A stretch of DNA of 64,000 nt, taken from the NCBI GenBank assembly GCA_038501785.1, contig JBAMJR010000080.1, positions 688,501 through 752,500 of the forward strand. Reading direction: 5' to 3'. Below the pieces are notes generated by a model. The model worked only from the letters and a program-made list of their open reading frames with translations. It did no database searches and was not told the origin of the DNA. A program made the position numbers and the translations under genes. This stretch comes from Myoxocephalus aenaeus (taxonomy: Eukaryota; Chordata; Actinopteri; Perciformes; Cottidae). Shown one piece after another: positions 46,441 through 59,810 of this stretch; within the stretch, counting starts at the first letter, position 1, and each line of letters begins with the position of its first letter.

Positions 46441-47284
46441 ATTTCCAGCTATGTTTCAACACTAAACTTCTTTATAGAAAATATAGAGAATTTCTAAATA
46501 TAAAAAAACAAAACAAACAGAAGATTCAATAGTTTCCCCCAAATGTCCCTTTCACAGTTAATACAGAAAAATATATTAAAATTAATACTCAACATAAAGT
46601 AAATATGTGCACTTTGGAAACAATTACATATGAAAATTCCACAAAATTCCACAAACGCACTGAATGAAAGTTTACCCACAATTCCACATTCTTTTAAATG
46701 GGCTTTAGAGAGAAGCTTTAAGACTCTTTCGTCTGTTCTTACCTGTTTTTCCGAAGACGTGTCAAGCAGCACTGAGTTCAGCTGTCAGTCACACTGAGTG
46801 GTTTCTCAGAAGTCACATGATCAGAGCAGCCAATCAAACCTGTGGAAAGTAACTCATTAACTTTATCTAGAAAGATAGAAATTAATCACGAGAAGGATAA
46901 ACATTGATATTAAATAACGTTTAAGAAAAACCTGAATGTGACTTTAGTTTCAATCCAAACTACAATAATACAAGTACTTTAATAATATAACTTTAACCAG
47001 GAGCTGAAACACATAAAACAATAAAACTTTGTTATGTCGGATGAAATACCTGAGTTATTTTATGGAGGCTGTAAATTCATATCTAATCAGCTCAGAAGGT
47101 CGATTCATGACATCAGAGTTCATAAAAGGAAGATTCATCTAAATCTGCCCGGCGACACAGAAAACCTCTTAATTATAAAACACTTTGGAAAAAAACAAAT
47201 CTTCAACAAGAAGGAAAATTAAACAATAATTTATTTTGTAATAAAACCATGACAAGTAAATATGTGCACTTTGGAAACAATTAC

Positions 47285-47297
47285 TTATGAAAATTAC

Positions 47298-47355
<58 letters not shown>
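47285..47355. repeat. (TA)n microsatellite
   Basis: TA run joining the duplicated block to the second LINE copy. Confidence 0.9.
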
Positions 47356-47690
47356 GTTTGTTTTGTTTGAGGAAACTGTCCTACTTCCACATTGACAAAA
47401 CCATAATTACCTGATTTTATCGTGCTTCTATTTAATCAATTTGATCTTTTTCTTTGGTGTCATGGTTTGGAAACCTGTCTCTAAAGAACAGAAACTCTCT
47501 GCATCAGATTGTGAAATGTTCTGGCAGGCTGATTGGTGAGTCACAGCTTCCGCCCAGAGTCCCTGAACACCACACAGATGTTCAGGCTCCATTGTAAAGG
47601 ACGACTCCCACCCTTTGCACAGGGAGTTTCAGCTTCTCCCTTCAAGAGAAGTACAAATTTAGTACAAATAAAATCAGCTTTGTTCCACTG
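47355..47690 (+). mobile_element. Duplicate copy of the plus-strand LINE fragment
   Basis: Almost identical to 46109-46430 (gaggaaactgtcctacttcc onward). It carries the same stops, so the duplication postdates decay of the element. Confidence 0.8.
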
Positions 47691-48376
47691 ATCTGTAACT
47701 TTGAGTACTTTTATCATCGTGGTTGTCTGTGTTGTTGTCATGTGTGTTGAGATGGATGCCTCGCTTTCTATTGAAAACCAAGTCTACCTACAAATAAAGT
47801 AACCTCACATAATCCAGAGTACATTTGGCCGAGAAAAGCTCCAGAACACTTTGGGATAAGAAGCTGATATTTGGACTGTACTATCCTCTCAACCTCTAGA
47901 TTCACTGGAGTGAAAATGAAAAGGATCGGACCAACTTCAACTATTTGAATTCTCAGGCAAAGTAGCACAAGGAACAGATTTAGCTGGATATTCAAACTCA
48001 TCTGATTTGCTTAAGACTCGGCGCACCAAGGCGCCCCTCATGTTTCAGCCTCCTAGCCCCGAGCATTCTGCAGATATTGTCCGGGACAAACGGGAACACA
48101 TCTCCCCAAACATCCCCATATTCAAACATGCACAATAACTCATCAAATAGATAAAAGAGTCAGAAAATTGCAGCCAACATCCCATCCCATCCCTGTTTGT
48201 AACCCTTCTGACGAGTGGTCTTCTCTAAAAAGCGTCCTATTCACCTTTCACTAACATGTAGGAGCGATAAAGGGCACCTGTTTAATAATTCATATTTATT
48301 TTTTAAACCACAAAGAGGCGCTTTACATGATGAGTGTTGAATAGAATGATTATATTTGAATAGAAGGATTATATTT

Positions 48377-48800
48377 ATGGAGGCTGTAAATTCATATTCA
48401 GCTCAGAAGGTCGATTCATGACATCAGAGTTCATAAAAGGAAGATTCATCTAAATCTGCCCGGCGACACAGAAAAGCTCTTAATTCATATAAAACACTTT
48501 GGAAAAAACAAATCGTCAACAAGAAGGAAAATTAAACAATAATTTATTTTGTAATAAAACCATGAATTTGTCCCAAAATCAACAAACATTCGTAAAAATA
48601 AATTTAGATATAACAACAACAAACGTCTTTATAGAAAATATAGAGAATTTCTAAATAAAAAAAAATACCCAAAAGATTTAATAGTTTCCCCAAAATGTCC
48701 CTCTCACAGTAAATATATAAATTGATATTCAACATTTAAATATGTGCACTTTGGAAACAATTACGTCTGAAAATTACACAAATGCACAGAAGGAAAGTTT
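48377..48800. repeat. Local duplication of 47061-47250 and 46460-46720
   Basis: ttatggaggctgtaaattca and about 180 following bases recur from 47061. agaaaatatagagaatttct and atgtgcactttggaaacaat recur from 46472 and 46605. 47700-48376 and 48840-49200 hold no gene; a (CA)n run covers about 48847-48928. Confidence 0.75.
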
Positions 48801-48864
48801 ACCCACAATTCCACATTCTTTTATAAAACTTCTTTGAAACTCCCCACGCACACACACAGACACA

Positions 48865-48931
<67 letters not shown>

Positions 48932-49226
48932 AATAGCTCATGACTGGTTTGGTCACATTAAACATTAATTTCAGTGTTTCTCAGATATATAGTTTTTCTC
49001 TCTCTCTGACCTTCAGACTGACCTTTGACCTTCACACTGACCTTTTGTTTTTTTTAACCTGTGGAAGATTATCTCTGTGTTCACAGTGGAAATATGTAAA
49101 TATTGTCACATTAATTATGTTTAAAAAATTCAAATCGGAGAAGATTCAACTCCTTCATTTGTTCCGTTTTCCTTTTTCTATTTTGTAAATGTATATTTGT
49201 TATAAATTATTTCAATATTTGTGTAT

Positions 49227-49232
49227 TTTATT
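49227..49232 (-). terminator. PolyA signal for man2a1
   Basis: tttatt on the plus strand (AATAAA sense), about 91 bases after the man2a1 stop. Confidence 0.6.
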
Positions 49233-49322
49233 GCTTTTCCCTTTTTTGTTTTGTTTTTTAGCATTAAAAAAGTTTGATTCTTCAATTTCTTCAGTCCACT
49301 TTTCTTGGTTCGTTCTCGTTCT

Positions 49323-50373
49323 TCAGTCGAGCTCGACGCGGAAAGCGCTGATCTCCATTGGTCGCAGGCGGGTCGGCTGTTGCCGGGCGGATTCCGGTTC
49401 ATCGTCTTCTCGCAGCAGCGTGAGACTCGACCGGCGGAGCGAGCGGAAGCGGAGCGGAAAGAAAAGATCGGCCAAGTTCACCTGCAACAAAATCAATCAA
49501 ACACATTATATTCACATATTCAATTTAATTAAAAACAAAGGAAAACATATAAATAGCAACAGAATAATAATTAAAAAACACACACATTATAAAATAAAAG
49601 TTATATTTAATATAGTTTTATGTTTTATTTTTAAACGTTTTAGTAAAAATAATTTCAAATAAATAAAACATTAATTAATAATGTGTGTGTGTCGTGTCCA
49701 CCTCCTCGTGCACGCTCCACGTGCACTGCAGTCCCAGATCGGGGGCGGAGCTACAGTCAAAGCCCTTCCTGTGGAGGAGGAGAGCCACTTCCTGTGACGG
49801 ACTTTCTGCTTCCTGTTTGCCACAAACACAAACAAACAAACAATTTGTTTGTTTTGATTTTGACGAAACTACAAAAAACAAACTGAGAACTTGGAGAACT
49901 TTAAGTGTCATATTCTTTTAATTATTAAGATGATTAATTATTCCAGGTGTTTCCAGGTGTTACCTTAGAGTCCTCCAGCGTCTTCAGGTTCAGCAGGTGA
50001 ACGTCGCACGGCAGCGACGAGCGTAGCGGCAGAAAGGGGCGGAGTTTTGGCACCTGGCTGTCACTAGGGGCGACCATGGTGATTGGCGGGTGGCTGAGGG
50101 AGAGCGAGGTCAGGTGGGCGAGCAGTGACAGGTGTTCCACTGAGGCTCCTCCCACTTCCTGTCAGATAAAAAGAAACATACAAAAAAGAAAAGAAAAAAC
50201 TGAAAATAATAAATAGAAATAAAAGGAAAAACTATAGATATACATATATATGTATATACAAATAAAAACTGAAGAAAGAATGAGAAACATAACAAATTAA
50301 ACCAATTGGCAATGTCCAAACTGATGTACTATATTATTTTATATCTAAAATAAAAAAAGAATACATATATATT

Positions 50374-50419
<46 letters not shown>

Positions 50420-53400
50420 GTGAGTAACTATGTAACTATGATGTGTTTATGAAATTAAATAATAAAATATTAACACAAACTCTGAAAGAGAATAAAGTTT
50501 TATCGTCTAGAACTTCATTATTTTAAACTTTATTTCATTTTTTAAAACATTACAAAATATTGTTTTATACTTCTGGGAGGTCCTGAAAATGTAACTTTAA
50601 CCACATCAGGATGTTATGCCCCGCCCCTTTACCTGAGCCCCGCCCCCTCACCTGAGTCCCGCCCCTCCTGTCCTCCAGCAGCAGGTGGTAGAGACTCGCT
50701 GTCAGCTTGTTGTCGGTGACGCCCTGACCGAGGCCGCGGTTATCGTCCTGCTGCAGCCGCCGGTCCAGCACCACCTCCAGCTCACCTGCACAGGTCAGAG
50801 GTCATTCATGTGAAAAAAGTAGCAGCGTTTGAATTTGTGCTTCTCAGATCACTGAACGCTTCCATGTTCCTGTTTCAACGTCTCGGGGCGTTTGAGTGTC
50901 ACCTGAGACTTCCTGGTTCAGGTGAGACTCCTGAACCAGGAAGTAATCGATGAGTTTAAATTAAAGGTGTATCAGAATAGGTTTACAATACTAACAACGG
51001 GCAGATAACTGAGATTTTCCTGGGTTTTTAACAGGGATCAATAAAGATGTTTGCGGTCATAATGATCATAAACACAAAGTAAACGACTCACCTGGTCGGA
51101 GCGACGCCACCGCCTGACTCTGAGCCGCCAGCAGCGACACGCGGGACGCGGCGTCCTGGAGGAACGCCGCCGAGCTCATTGGGTAGAAGTTGGCCTGCAG
51201 GGGGAGCTTTGACAGGGTCCGCCGCTGCTGCATCTACACGATCAATAATATAATGAGTCATATTATCAATATATAATAATCTCATTCAGTAATCTATCAG
51301 TTATCATTATCAAAAATCAATCAATAATCAATGAGTAAACTATCAATACTCAATGAGTAAACTATCAATAATCAACGAGTAAACTATCAATAATCAATCA
51401 GTAAACTATCAATAATCAATGAGTAAATATCAATAATCAATCAGTAAACTATCAATAATCAATGAGTAAATATCAATAATCAATCACTAAACTATCAATA
51501 ATCAATGAGTAAATATCAATAATCAATCAGTAAACTATCAATAATCAACGAGTAAACTATCAATAATCAATCAGTAAACTATCAATAATCAATCAATACT
51601 CGTTAACAGCTGATATGCAAATGAACCTGGAAGCCGTTGAGGTCGGTGTGGAAGCGGTTGCCGTTGGCGACGTCGCTGACGAGCCGCATGACGAGCTCCC
51701 GGTTGACCTCTGACCTGATGTCCACCGTGTTGGAGATCTCCAGGGATCTCCCAGCATGCCCTGGGGCAGACGCAGAAAAGAGACTTTTATTTTGAAGTCC
51801 TCCCCTGAAGGACTCTTTAGTTGAAGGGTTCCTTACCGTCCAGGTGGAGCAGGCGCACCGTGTGGGTCACATGCCGGAAACAGGAAGTGATGTCAGAGAA
51901 GACCGGACCTCTGGAGACCCGGACCAGGGGGGGCTCCGAGGGGGAGTAGGGCTGCAGGGGGGTAAGACATTTAGTCCTGGTCTGACCTGGTTCATACTGG
52001 TTCTGGTCTGACCTGGTTCATAGTGGTTCTGGTTCTAGTCTGACCTGGTTCATACTGGTTCTGGTCTGACCTGGTTCATAGTGGTTCTGGTTCTAGTCTG
52101 ACCTGGTTCAGACTAGTTCTGGTCTGACCTGGTTCATACTGGTTCTGGTTCTAGTCTGACCTGGTTCATACTGGTTCTGGTTCTAGTCTGACCTGGTTCA
52201 TACTGGTTCTGGTCTGACCTGGTTCATACTGGTTCTGGTTCTAGTCTGACCTGGTTCATACTGGTTCTGGTCTGACCTGGTTCATACTGGTTCTGGTTCT
52301 GGTCTGACCTGGTTCATACTGGTTCTGGTTCTAGTCTGACCTGGTTCATACTGGTTCTGGTCTGACCTGGTTCATACTGGTTCTGGTCTGACCTGGTTCA
52401 TACTGGTTCTGGTTCTAGTCTGACCTGGTTCAGACTGGTTCTGGTTCTAGTCTGACCTGGTTCAGACTAGTTCTGGTTCTGGTCTGACCTGGTTCATACT
52501 GGTTCTGGTTCTAGTCTGACCTGGTTCATACTGGTTCTGGTCTGACCTGGTTCATACTGGTTCTGGTTCTAGTCTGACCTGGTTCATACTGGTTCTGGTT
52601 CTAGTCTGACCTGGTTCATACTGGTTCTAGTCTGACCTGGTTCATACTGGTTCTAGTCTGACCTGGTTCAGACTAGTTCTGGTTCTGGTCTGACCTGGTT
52701 CATACTGGTTCTGGTTCTAGTCTGACCTGGTTCAGACTGGTTCTGGTCTTACCTGGGCCCCCTTCTCTCCCGGCAGGAACAGGTAGGCTCCGCTCCTCTC
52801 CGGGTGAGTTCTGGTTCCGTACCACAGGAACTGGACCTGGACCCGACGGACCAGACCAGAACGCAGCTGCAGCTTCTACAAGTCAAAGGAAACTCATCCA
52901 GTGAAACATGTTTCTGTTAAATAAACTCTCAGAGACAGACTTTTATTTTGAAAGGTCCGACCTGCAGCAGGCCGGTCTCCGGGGAGCTCCATATTTGGAC
53001 GTGCTTGTTGCTAAGCGACAGGGGGGCTTCGGCCTCAGGTCCCTCTGGGCGGGACACCTGGAAGTGTTCGGATTGGACGGCCGGTGGGTTGCCGCGGCGA
53101 TGGAAGGTGTACCGGGACCGGTGGTCGGAGTCAACGGAGGCTTTGGTCACATGATACACGACGAGCGACAGAGGAGGAAGTTCAGCCACGAAGTCGAGCT
53201 GGAGGCGGAAGTGTAAAGTTACTCTGCTGTGATTGGACAACCACTGTGCAGGGGAGGGGCTTAATACCAAACAGGAATAATACACTTATGAAAACACGTC
53301 AAAACGTAAATAATACCATGGATAATAATAATAATAATAAATTATAGATCAAAAATACACAACTTTACATTAAATAATTGAATAAAATCAAACTGTTCTT

Positions 53401-56400
53401 CACCTGGAATTGTTCTGTGGACGCTCGGGTTGGCTCCGCCCACACCGCAGATATCTGCATCGTCATTGGTCGACCCGTTTCTGCATCAACAACGCGAGCG
53501 CCCGGAGAGTCGACAACGACGCTGACGACGGACGACCGAAGCTGCTCCGTCGGGTTAAAGACGATCAATGACCTGAAGCAACACGATCGTTAAGCCAAAA
53601 AGATTTAGAATTAGATTTGGGGCGTGTACAATTACACAACAGCCCTTAAATTATGAGACATTATGCTAATACCATTTAGCTACTTGAGTAAATGACGCAA
53701 CTGCTGTGACCCCTGAGTGATCTGAGTCATTCCTAAATAAATAGAAAATAAGAAAGCAAGCTAGTATGACTCCGCCTCTCCAGTCCGTAAGCCCCGCCCC
53801 TCTCACCTGGGCTCATCACTGAGCGTGAGCGTTGTCTTCCGGGGCAGCGCGTCCTGCGCTGACATCACTTCATCCTTAAAAACATTTAACACAACATTTT
53901 ATTATTATTATTATTTACAAACCAAACTTTACATCTTTACCTGTTTATATTTCTGCTACAGGTGTGATGAGAGATGCGGTTTGTTGTTTTTACTCCTGTT
54001 TTTACTTGTTTTTACTCCTGAAATTTACATTGCAGGTAAACGGCTAAAGTGTTTCTCTTTTTGATTTTTCAAAAAGAGATATACAAATATTACAAAGATA
54101 TTCTTTGCACAGAAAAAGTGGTAAAAAATGTCACCATTTGCATGAAAGGTTTTGATTGGTCGTAGTGGTACTGGCTCTTGTCCAATAGAAGCAGCCAGTG
54201 GGCGGAGCTCTGCAGCACCTGGTGCAGGTTCAATATCGAGCGAAACAACCTGTAAAATAAAATACATTTTAGTTCTTTCAGTTTCCGTTAATTTTTTATG
54301 ACAAATATTTCGATTTTCTTTATGTTTGAGTTCAGACATTTTACTTTATTTATTGATTTGTTTTTCATTTATTTGATTGATTGATTGATTGATTGATTAT
54401 TAAAGTCTTCTTTAAGTTCTGCAGTGTTCAAAAGTGTACTTTCCAACTTTATTTAAAGCACAAAAAAAGACGTCAATGAAACAGGAAGTGAATGTTAGAT
54501 GCTAACGCTAAATGAATGGGCGTGATGGGAAGCTAACGCTAAATGAATGGGCGTGATGGGAAGCTAACGCTAAATGCAGGGTAGTGATGGGAAGCTAATG
54601 CTAATGGCTCACACTAAGCCGGCGGTACCTGAAACCTTTTCCGCGGCGACGCCGTCCTTCAACTGAGAGCATGGAGGGAAAAACAAACACAAGCTAACGC
54701 TAAAGAGCTCCAAGTGCTACGAATGCTAACACTGAAAATAAAAGCTCAAATTATAAACATCTGAAAAATAACCAAGAAACTATGTGGGAACAAATAATAT
54801 TATATATAATAAAGATATATAATATAATAATGACGTGTAATATAATTAAAAGAAAATAAAACAATTTAGGATAAACATTTATAAATTTTGTGTTGATCTA
54901 TACTATTATACTATTAATGTATGATAACACCAGCTACCTAACATGCTAGTTAACATGCCAACACCTGCTAGTTTACATAGTTAATAGCTAGTTATAATCC
55001 TAAACTAACATGCTAACACTGTCGACTTTAGATTGAATTACCAATATAATGTTAAATCTTTCATGCTCAGCTTTATACTACTAGCTTAGATGCTAACAAG
55101 CTAATACGTTTTAAACTCGCCTGTTATGCTAACGTGCTTCACGCTAACAGGCTAGGTTGCTAATAGGAAGTAGTCACCTGGTGCCGTAGTCGACCACCAC
55201 GGGGTCGCGGGCGGTGCCGGTGACGGCGTCGTGGTGCTGGAACAACGCTAAGTTACGCCGCCCCGCCGTCAGGCGGCGGAAGTGTTCGCGCGCCGGGAAG
55301 TCTGCAACCAGACGGCCGTGAAACCGCCGCATTTCAGCCAACGTCAAGCTGAAGAGGATTTCTGTCGCTCTGTCGGAGAGAAAGAAAGTCTTTAAGAGTC
55401 ACTGAAAACCAGGTGAGAACTTTGAGAGGGAATGAAAAGGTACGAACTGGTTGACAGGTCACAGGTGATATAGGGTACCTGGGTCATTAATTAAATAAGG
55501 TACCTGGTCACAGGTCATATAGGGTACCTGGATCATTAATTAAATAAGGTACCTGGTCACAGGTGATATAGGGTACCTGGGTCATTAATTAGAACGTACC
55601 TGGGTCTCAGGTGAGATAGGGTACCTGGGTCATTAATTAGAACGTACCTGGGTCACAGGTGAGATAAGGTACCTGGGTCATTAATTAAATAAGGTACCTG
55701 GGTCTCAGGTGAGATAGGGTACCTGGGTCATTAATTAGAACGTACCTGGGTCACAGGTGAGATAAGGTACCTGGGTCATTAATTAAATAAGGTACCTGGG
55801 TCTCAGGTGAGATAGGGTACCTGGGTCATTAATTAAATAAGGTACCTGGGTCTCAGGTGACATAGGGTACCTGGGTCATTAATTAGAACGTACCTGGGTC
55901 CCAGGTGAGAAAAGGTACCTGGGTCATTAATTAAATAAGGTACCTGGGTCTCAGGTGACATAGGGTACCTGGGTCATTAATTAGAACGTACCTGGGTCCC
56001 AGGTGAGAAAAGGTACCTGGGTCATTAATTAAATAAGGTACCTGGGTCTCAGGTGAGATAGGGTACCTGGGTCATTAATTAAATAAGGTACCTGGGTCTC
56101 AGGTGACATAGGGTACCTGGGTCATTAATTAGAACGTACCTGGGTCCCAGGTGAGAAAAGGTACCTGGGTCATTAATTAAATAAGGTACCTGGGTCTCAG
56201 GTGAGATAGGGTACCTGGGTCATTAATTAAATAAGGTACCTGGGTCTCAGGTGACATAGGGTACCTGGGTCATTAATTAGAACGTACCTGGGTCCCAGGT
56301 GAGAAAAGGTACCTGGGTCATTAATTAAATAAGGTACCTGGGTCTCAGGTGACATAGGGTACCTGGGTCATTAATTAGAACGTACCTGGGTCCCAGGTGA

Positions 56401-59400
56401 GAAAAGGTACCTGGGTCATTAATTAAATAAGGTACCTGGGTCTCAGGTGAGATAGGGTACCTGGGTCATTAATTAAATAAGGTACCTGGGTCTCAGGTGA
56501 CATAGGGTACCTGGGTCATTAATTAGAACGTACCTGGGTCCCAGGTGAGAAAAGGTACCTGGGTCATTAATTAAATAAGGTACCTGGGTCTCAGGTGAGA
56601 TAGGGTACCTGGGTCATTAATTAAATAAGGTACCTGGGTCTCAGGTGACATAGGGTACCTGGGTCATTAATTAGAACGTACCTGGGTCCCAGGTGAGAAA
56701 AGGTACCTGGGTCATTAATTAAATAAGGTACCTGGGTCTCAGGTGACATAGGGTACCTGGGTCATTAATTAGAACGTACCTGGGTCCCAGGTGAGAAAAG
56801 GTACCTGGGTCATTAATTAAATGATGTACCTGGGTCACAGGTGAGAAAGGGTACCTGAGCGTGGCCTCCAGCGTTCTGTCGAGGCGCTTGTAAAACGGCC
56901 TTGAGGTGAAGTATCCGCTCCAGTAATGGTCGTCCCGGTCGGCGTACGTGAAGAAGTCTCCTCGGAGCGTCGGCAGCGTCGTTTCCGCCGCGTTCAGACG
57001 CCGATGAAGAGCTCCGAAGTAATCTGAGAGCGTCCCGAAACGAGCCTGACAAACAAAGAAGAAACATTTAAAAGAGACAGCAGCTGTTTGTTTGTCTCTA
57101 CTTCAGACCTCCCCTCAAGCCCCGCCCCCTCCGCCAGGTGCCTCACCTTGACGTGGAGCTCCGGGTGCTGGTCAAAGTAGTCGAAGAGCGCCTGGTAGTT
57201 ACCGAACTGAGCGTCCCACTCGCTCGACTCCACGAACCGGAAGTCGTCGCCGAGCGGAACCAAAAGGACGGAAGAGCGGAAGAGACGCGACTTCTGGCGG
57301 TACTGATCCAGCAGGAGGAGAGCGCTGAGGGAGACGCAACGCCATCACTATGACATCACTATGACATCACCATGACATCACCACCACATCACCATCACAA
57401 CCCGTCACTATGACATCACCATGTCACCATGTAATTAGAATTATTATAGTAATTATATAACAATAATCATTATTATTATTATTATTATTGCCCCTGCTTA
57501 CCGCTCCCTGACGTTCTGCTCTGTGATTGGCTGAGGCGGTATCTTCCATGGGCAGGAGACCCGCCCCCCCTGCAGCCGGTGGAAATCAAACTGACAACAA
57601 ACCGCCGGGTTCGGACCGCACGTGTGCGGCACGTCGTAGCTGTAGAACGGCATCATGTGACACGTGATGTCACTACGGGGGGAGGAGTCTGACACAACAG
57701 AAGTGGGCGGAGTTAGAGAAACAAAGCACAGTTTTACATAATCTCAGTCATTAGTATCAACAATATCAATAATAACAATGATAATAATAATGATAAATAA
57801 TCCTAAAAGGCATTTTCTACCACAAGTCTGATATATATAAAATGTATTGTTAATAATTTGTTAATGATTTTCTGGATTTTAATTATTTATATTTTATATA
57901 TTTTAGTTCAAATTACAAATACTTTAGTTTTACTATTGTTTTGTTTGAGTTGGATTTCATTATATGATCTTATTTATTATTTTATCTCATTCACCTGGTT
58001 TATTGTATTTTATTACCGTGTAAGTTGTTTATTTAACTATTATTATTATAATTATAATGTAATTAATTATATCATGTGTTTATTTCTTTGATATCTTAAT
58101 TTATTCTCATAACATATAAATAACACACCCCAGCTCTGGCGCCACTGGAACTCGAGCGTCTGTTGCCGGGCGAAGTGCTTCTTCACGGAGTAGTGGACTC
58201 GTTGTATGACCATGTTGCTAAGCCCCGCCCCCTTCAGCAGGTAGGCCATGGAGGGGGAGTGGCCGAACGGATCCACCGCCCAGCCGCTGCTCGGCTTCAC
58301 ACCTGCAGAGAGAGACGGCGTTAAAGCGGCGTTAAAGCGGCGCGGCGGCGGACGGACACGAAGCGTCGAGGGGACACGAACCCAGGTGACGCTGGATCCA
58401 CTGGTGGCCCTCCATCAGCTGGTCCAGCAGGGCGAAGTAGTGGGAGTTTGCCTCGTCGGCCATCACCCAGCCGCCCGTCACCAGCTCTAGCTGCCCCGCC
58501 CCCACCAGGCTGACCAATCACAGAGCAGCAGAGAGAAACACACAACAAAGCAATAAATACACGTGAATATTTAACTACGTGATTCAATACTTTAATAATA
58601 ATAATGTTATAATAATAATAAAAATAATAATGTTATAATAATAATAAAAATAATAATAAAAATAATAATAGTAATAATAATAATAATATATACTTTAAAT
58701 AATGAGAACATTATTAGTATTATACAAATAAACTAAAAACAAACCAAAAAATTCAGCAAAAGAGAAATAAATAGTATAGAGAAGAATATATATTATAATA
58801 ATATCTTATAAATAACAAAAGACTTAGTTTTTACACTTTTTTTTCAATTTAAACTTCTGTTATTTATTCCAAAATGTAAAGTTCATCTTCACGTACGAAG
58901 AGAAACAGACGGAAAAGTTGAGACAAGAACAATAAAGACGAAAAAACATTTTTAATAATTAAAGACATTTCCTTTTTTTAAATATATATTTTTTTTTCTT
59001 CCGAATTTTCAGATTTGTTTGACTTTTGGTGGATTTGGATATAAAACTAAAAGTTACCGTTTGACCATCGCTCTCTTCTGCTCGTCGATGTCGTTCCACC
59101 ATTTAGAGAAAAAACTGATTTCTGCCCAAATCATCTTCCTCCTGGAGAACATGTGGAGCTGTCAATCATCTCTGATGAACATGAACTATTAAATATAAAC
59201 AAGAAACCAAGAACCGCTGAAACAAAGATCTTCTCCACGACAGATGAGCTGGTCGGATATTTTTACAAACTAAAGTGACTAAACCACACATGGATTCATC
59301 CGCCGCTGAAAATAGTCCCCAACGTCTTCAGAAGGAACCAGTGAGGCTCAGACAGGAAGTGGGAAGGTGTTGAGGGACGGACCGACGTGTTCACAAGTTT

Positions 59401-59766
59401 AGGTGGAATAAAAACAAGATGAAGATAAGATGAGGATAAGACGAAGATGAAAAGAAGATGATGATGATGAAGAAAAGGATGGAGATGAAGATTTAGTTGA
59501 AGATGAAGAAAAGGATGGAGATGAAGTTGAAGATGAAGATAAGGGTAAGATGAAGATGAGGATGAAGAAAAGGATGAGGATGAAGTTGATGATGAAGAAA
59601 AGGATGGGGATGAAGATGAGGATGAAGAAAAGGATGAAGTTGAGGATGAAGAAAGATGATGATGAAGATGAGTACCTGCTGTCTTCAGACAGTTTGATCA
59701 GCATGTTGTTGAGGATGTGTTTCGTCTGGTCCTGATAATAATTATCAAATGTCTTCAACCAGCCTG

Positions 59767-59810
<44 letters not shown>

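Noticed and set aside
53200..53243. Acceptors cacag/cagcag near 53230 for the man2a1 exon
   Set aside because: Both give the wrong phase. The stronger pyrimidine-preceded acceptor just upstream (exon start 53243) restores phase 0.
54605..54660. Candidate extra man2a1 exon (LKDGVAAEKV with acceptor and donor)
   Set aside because: Exon 55178-55369 joins 54135-54249 in the correct phase and matches GTRLF of the human protein without it. Inclusion would break the frame.
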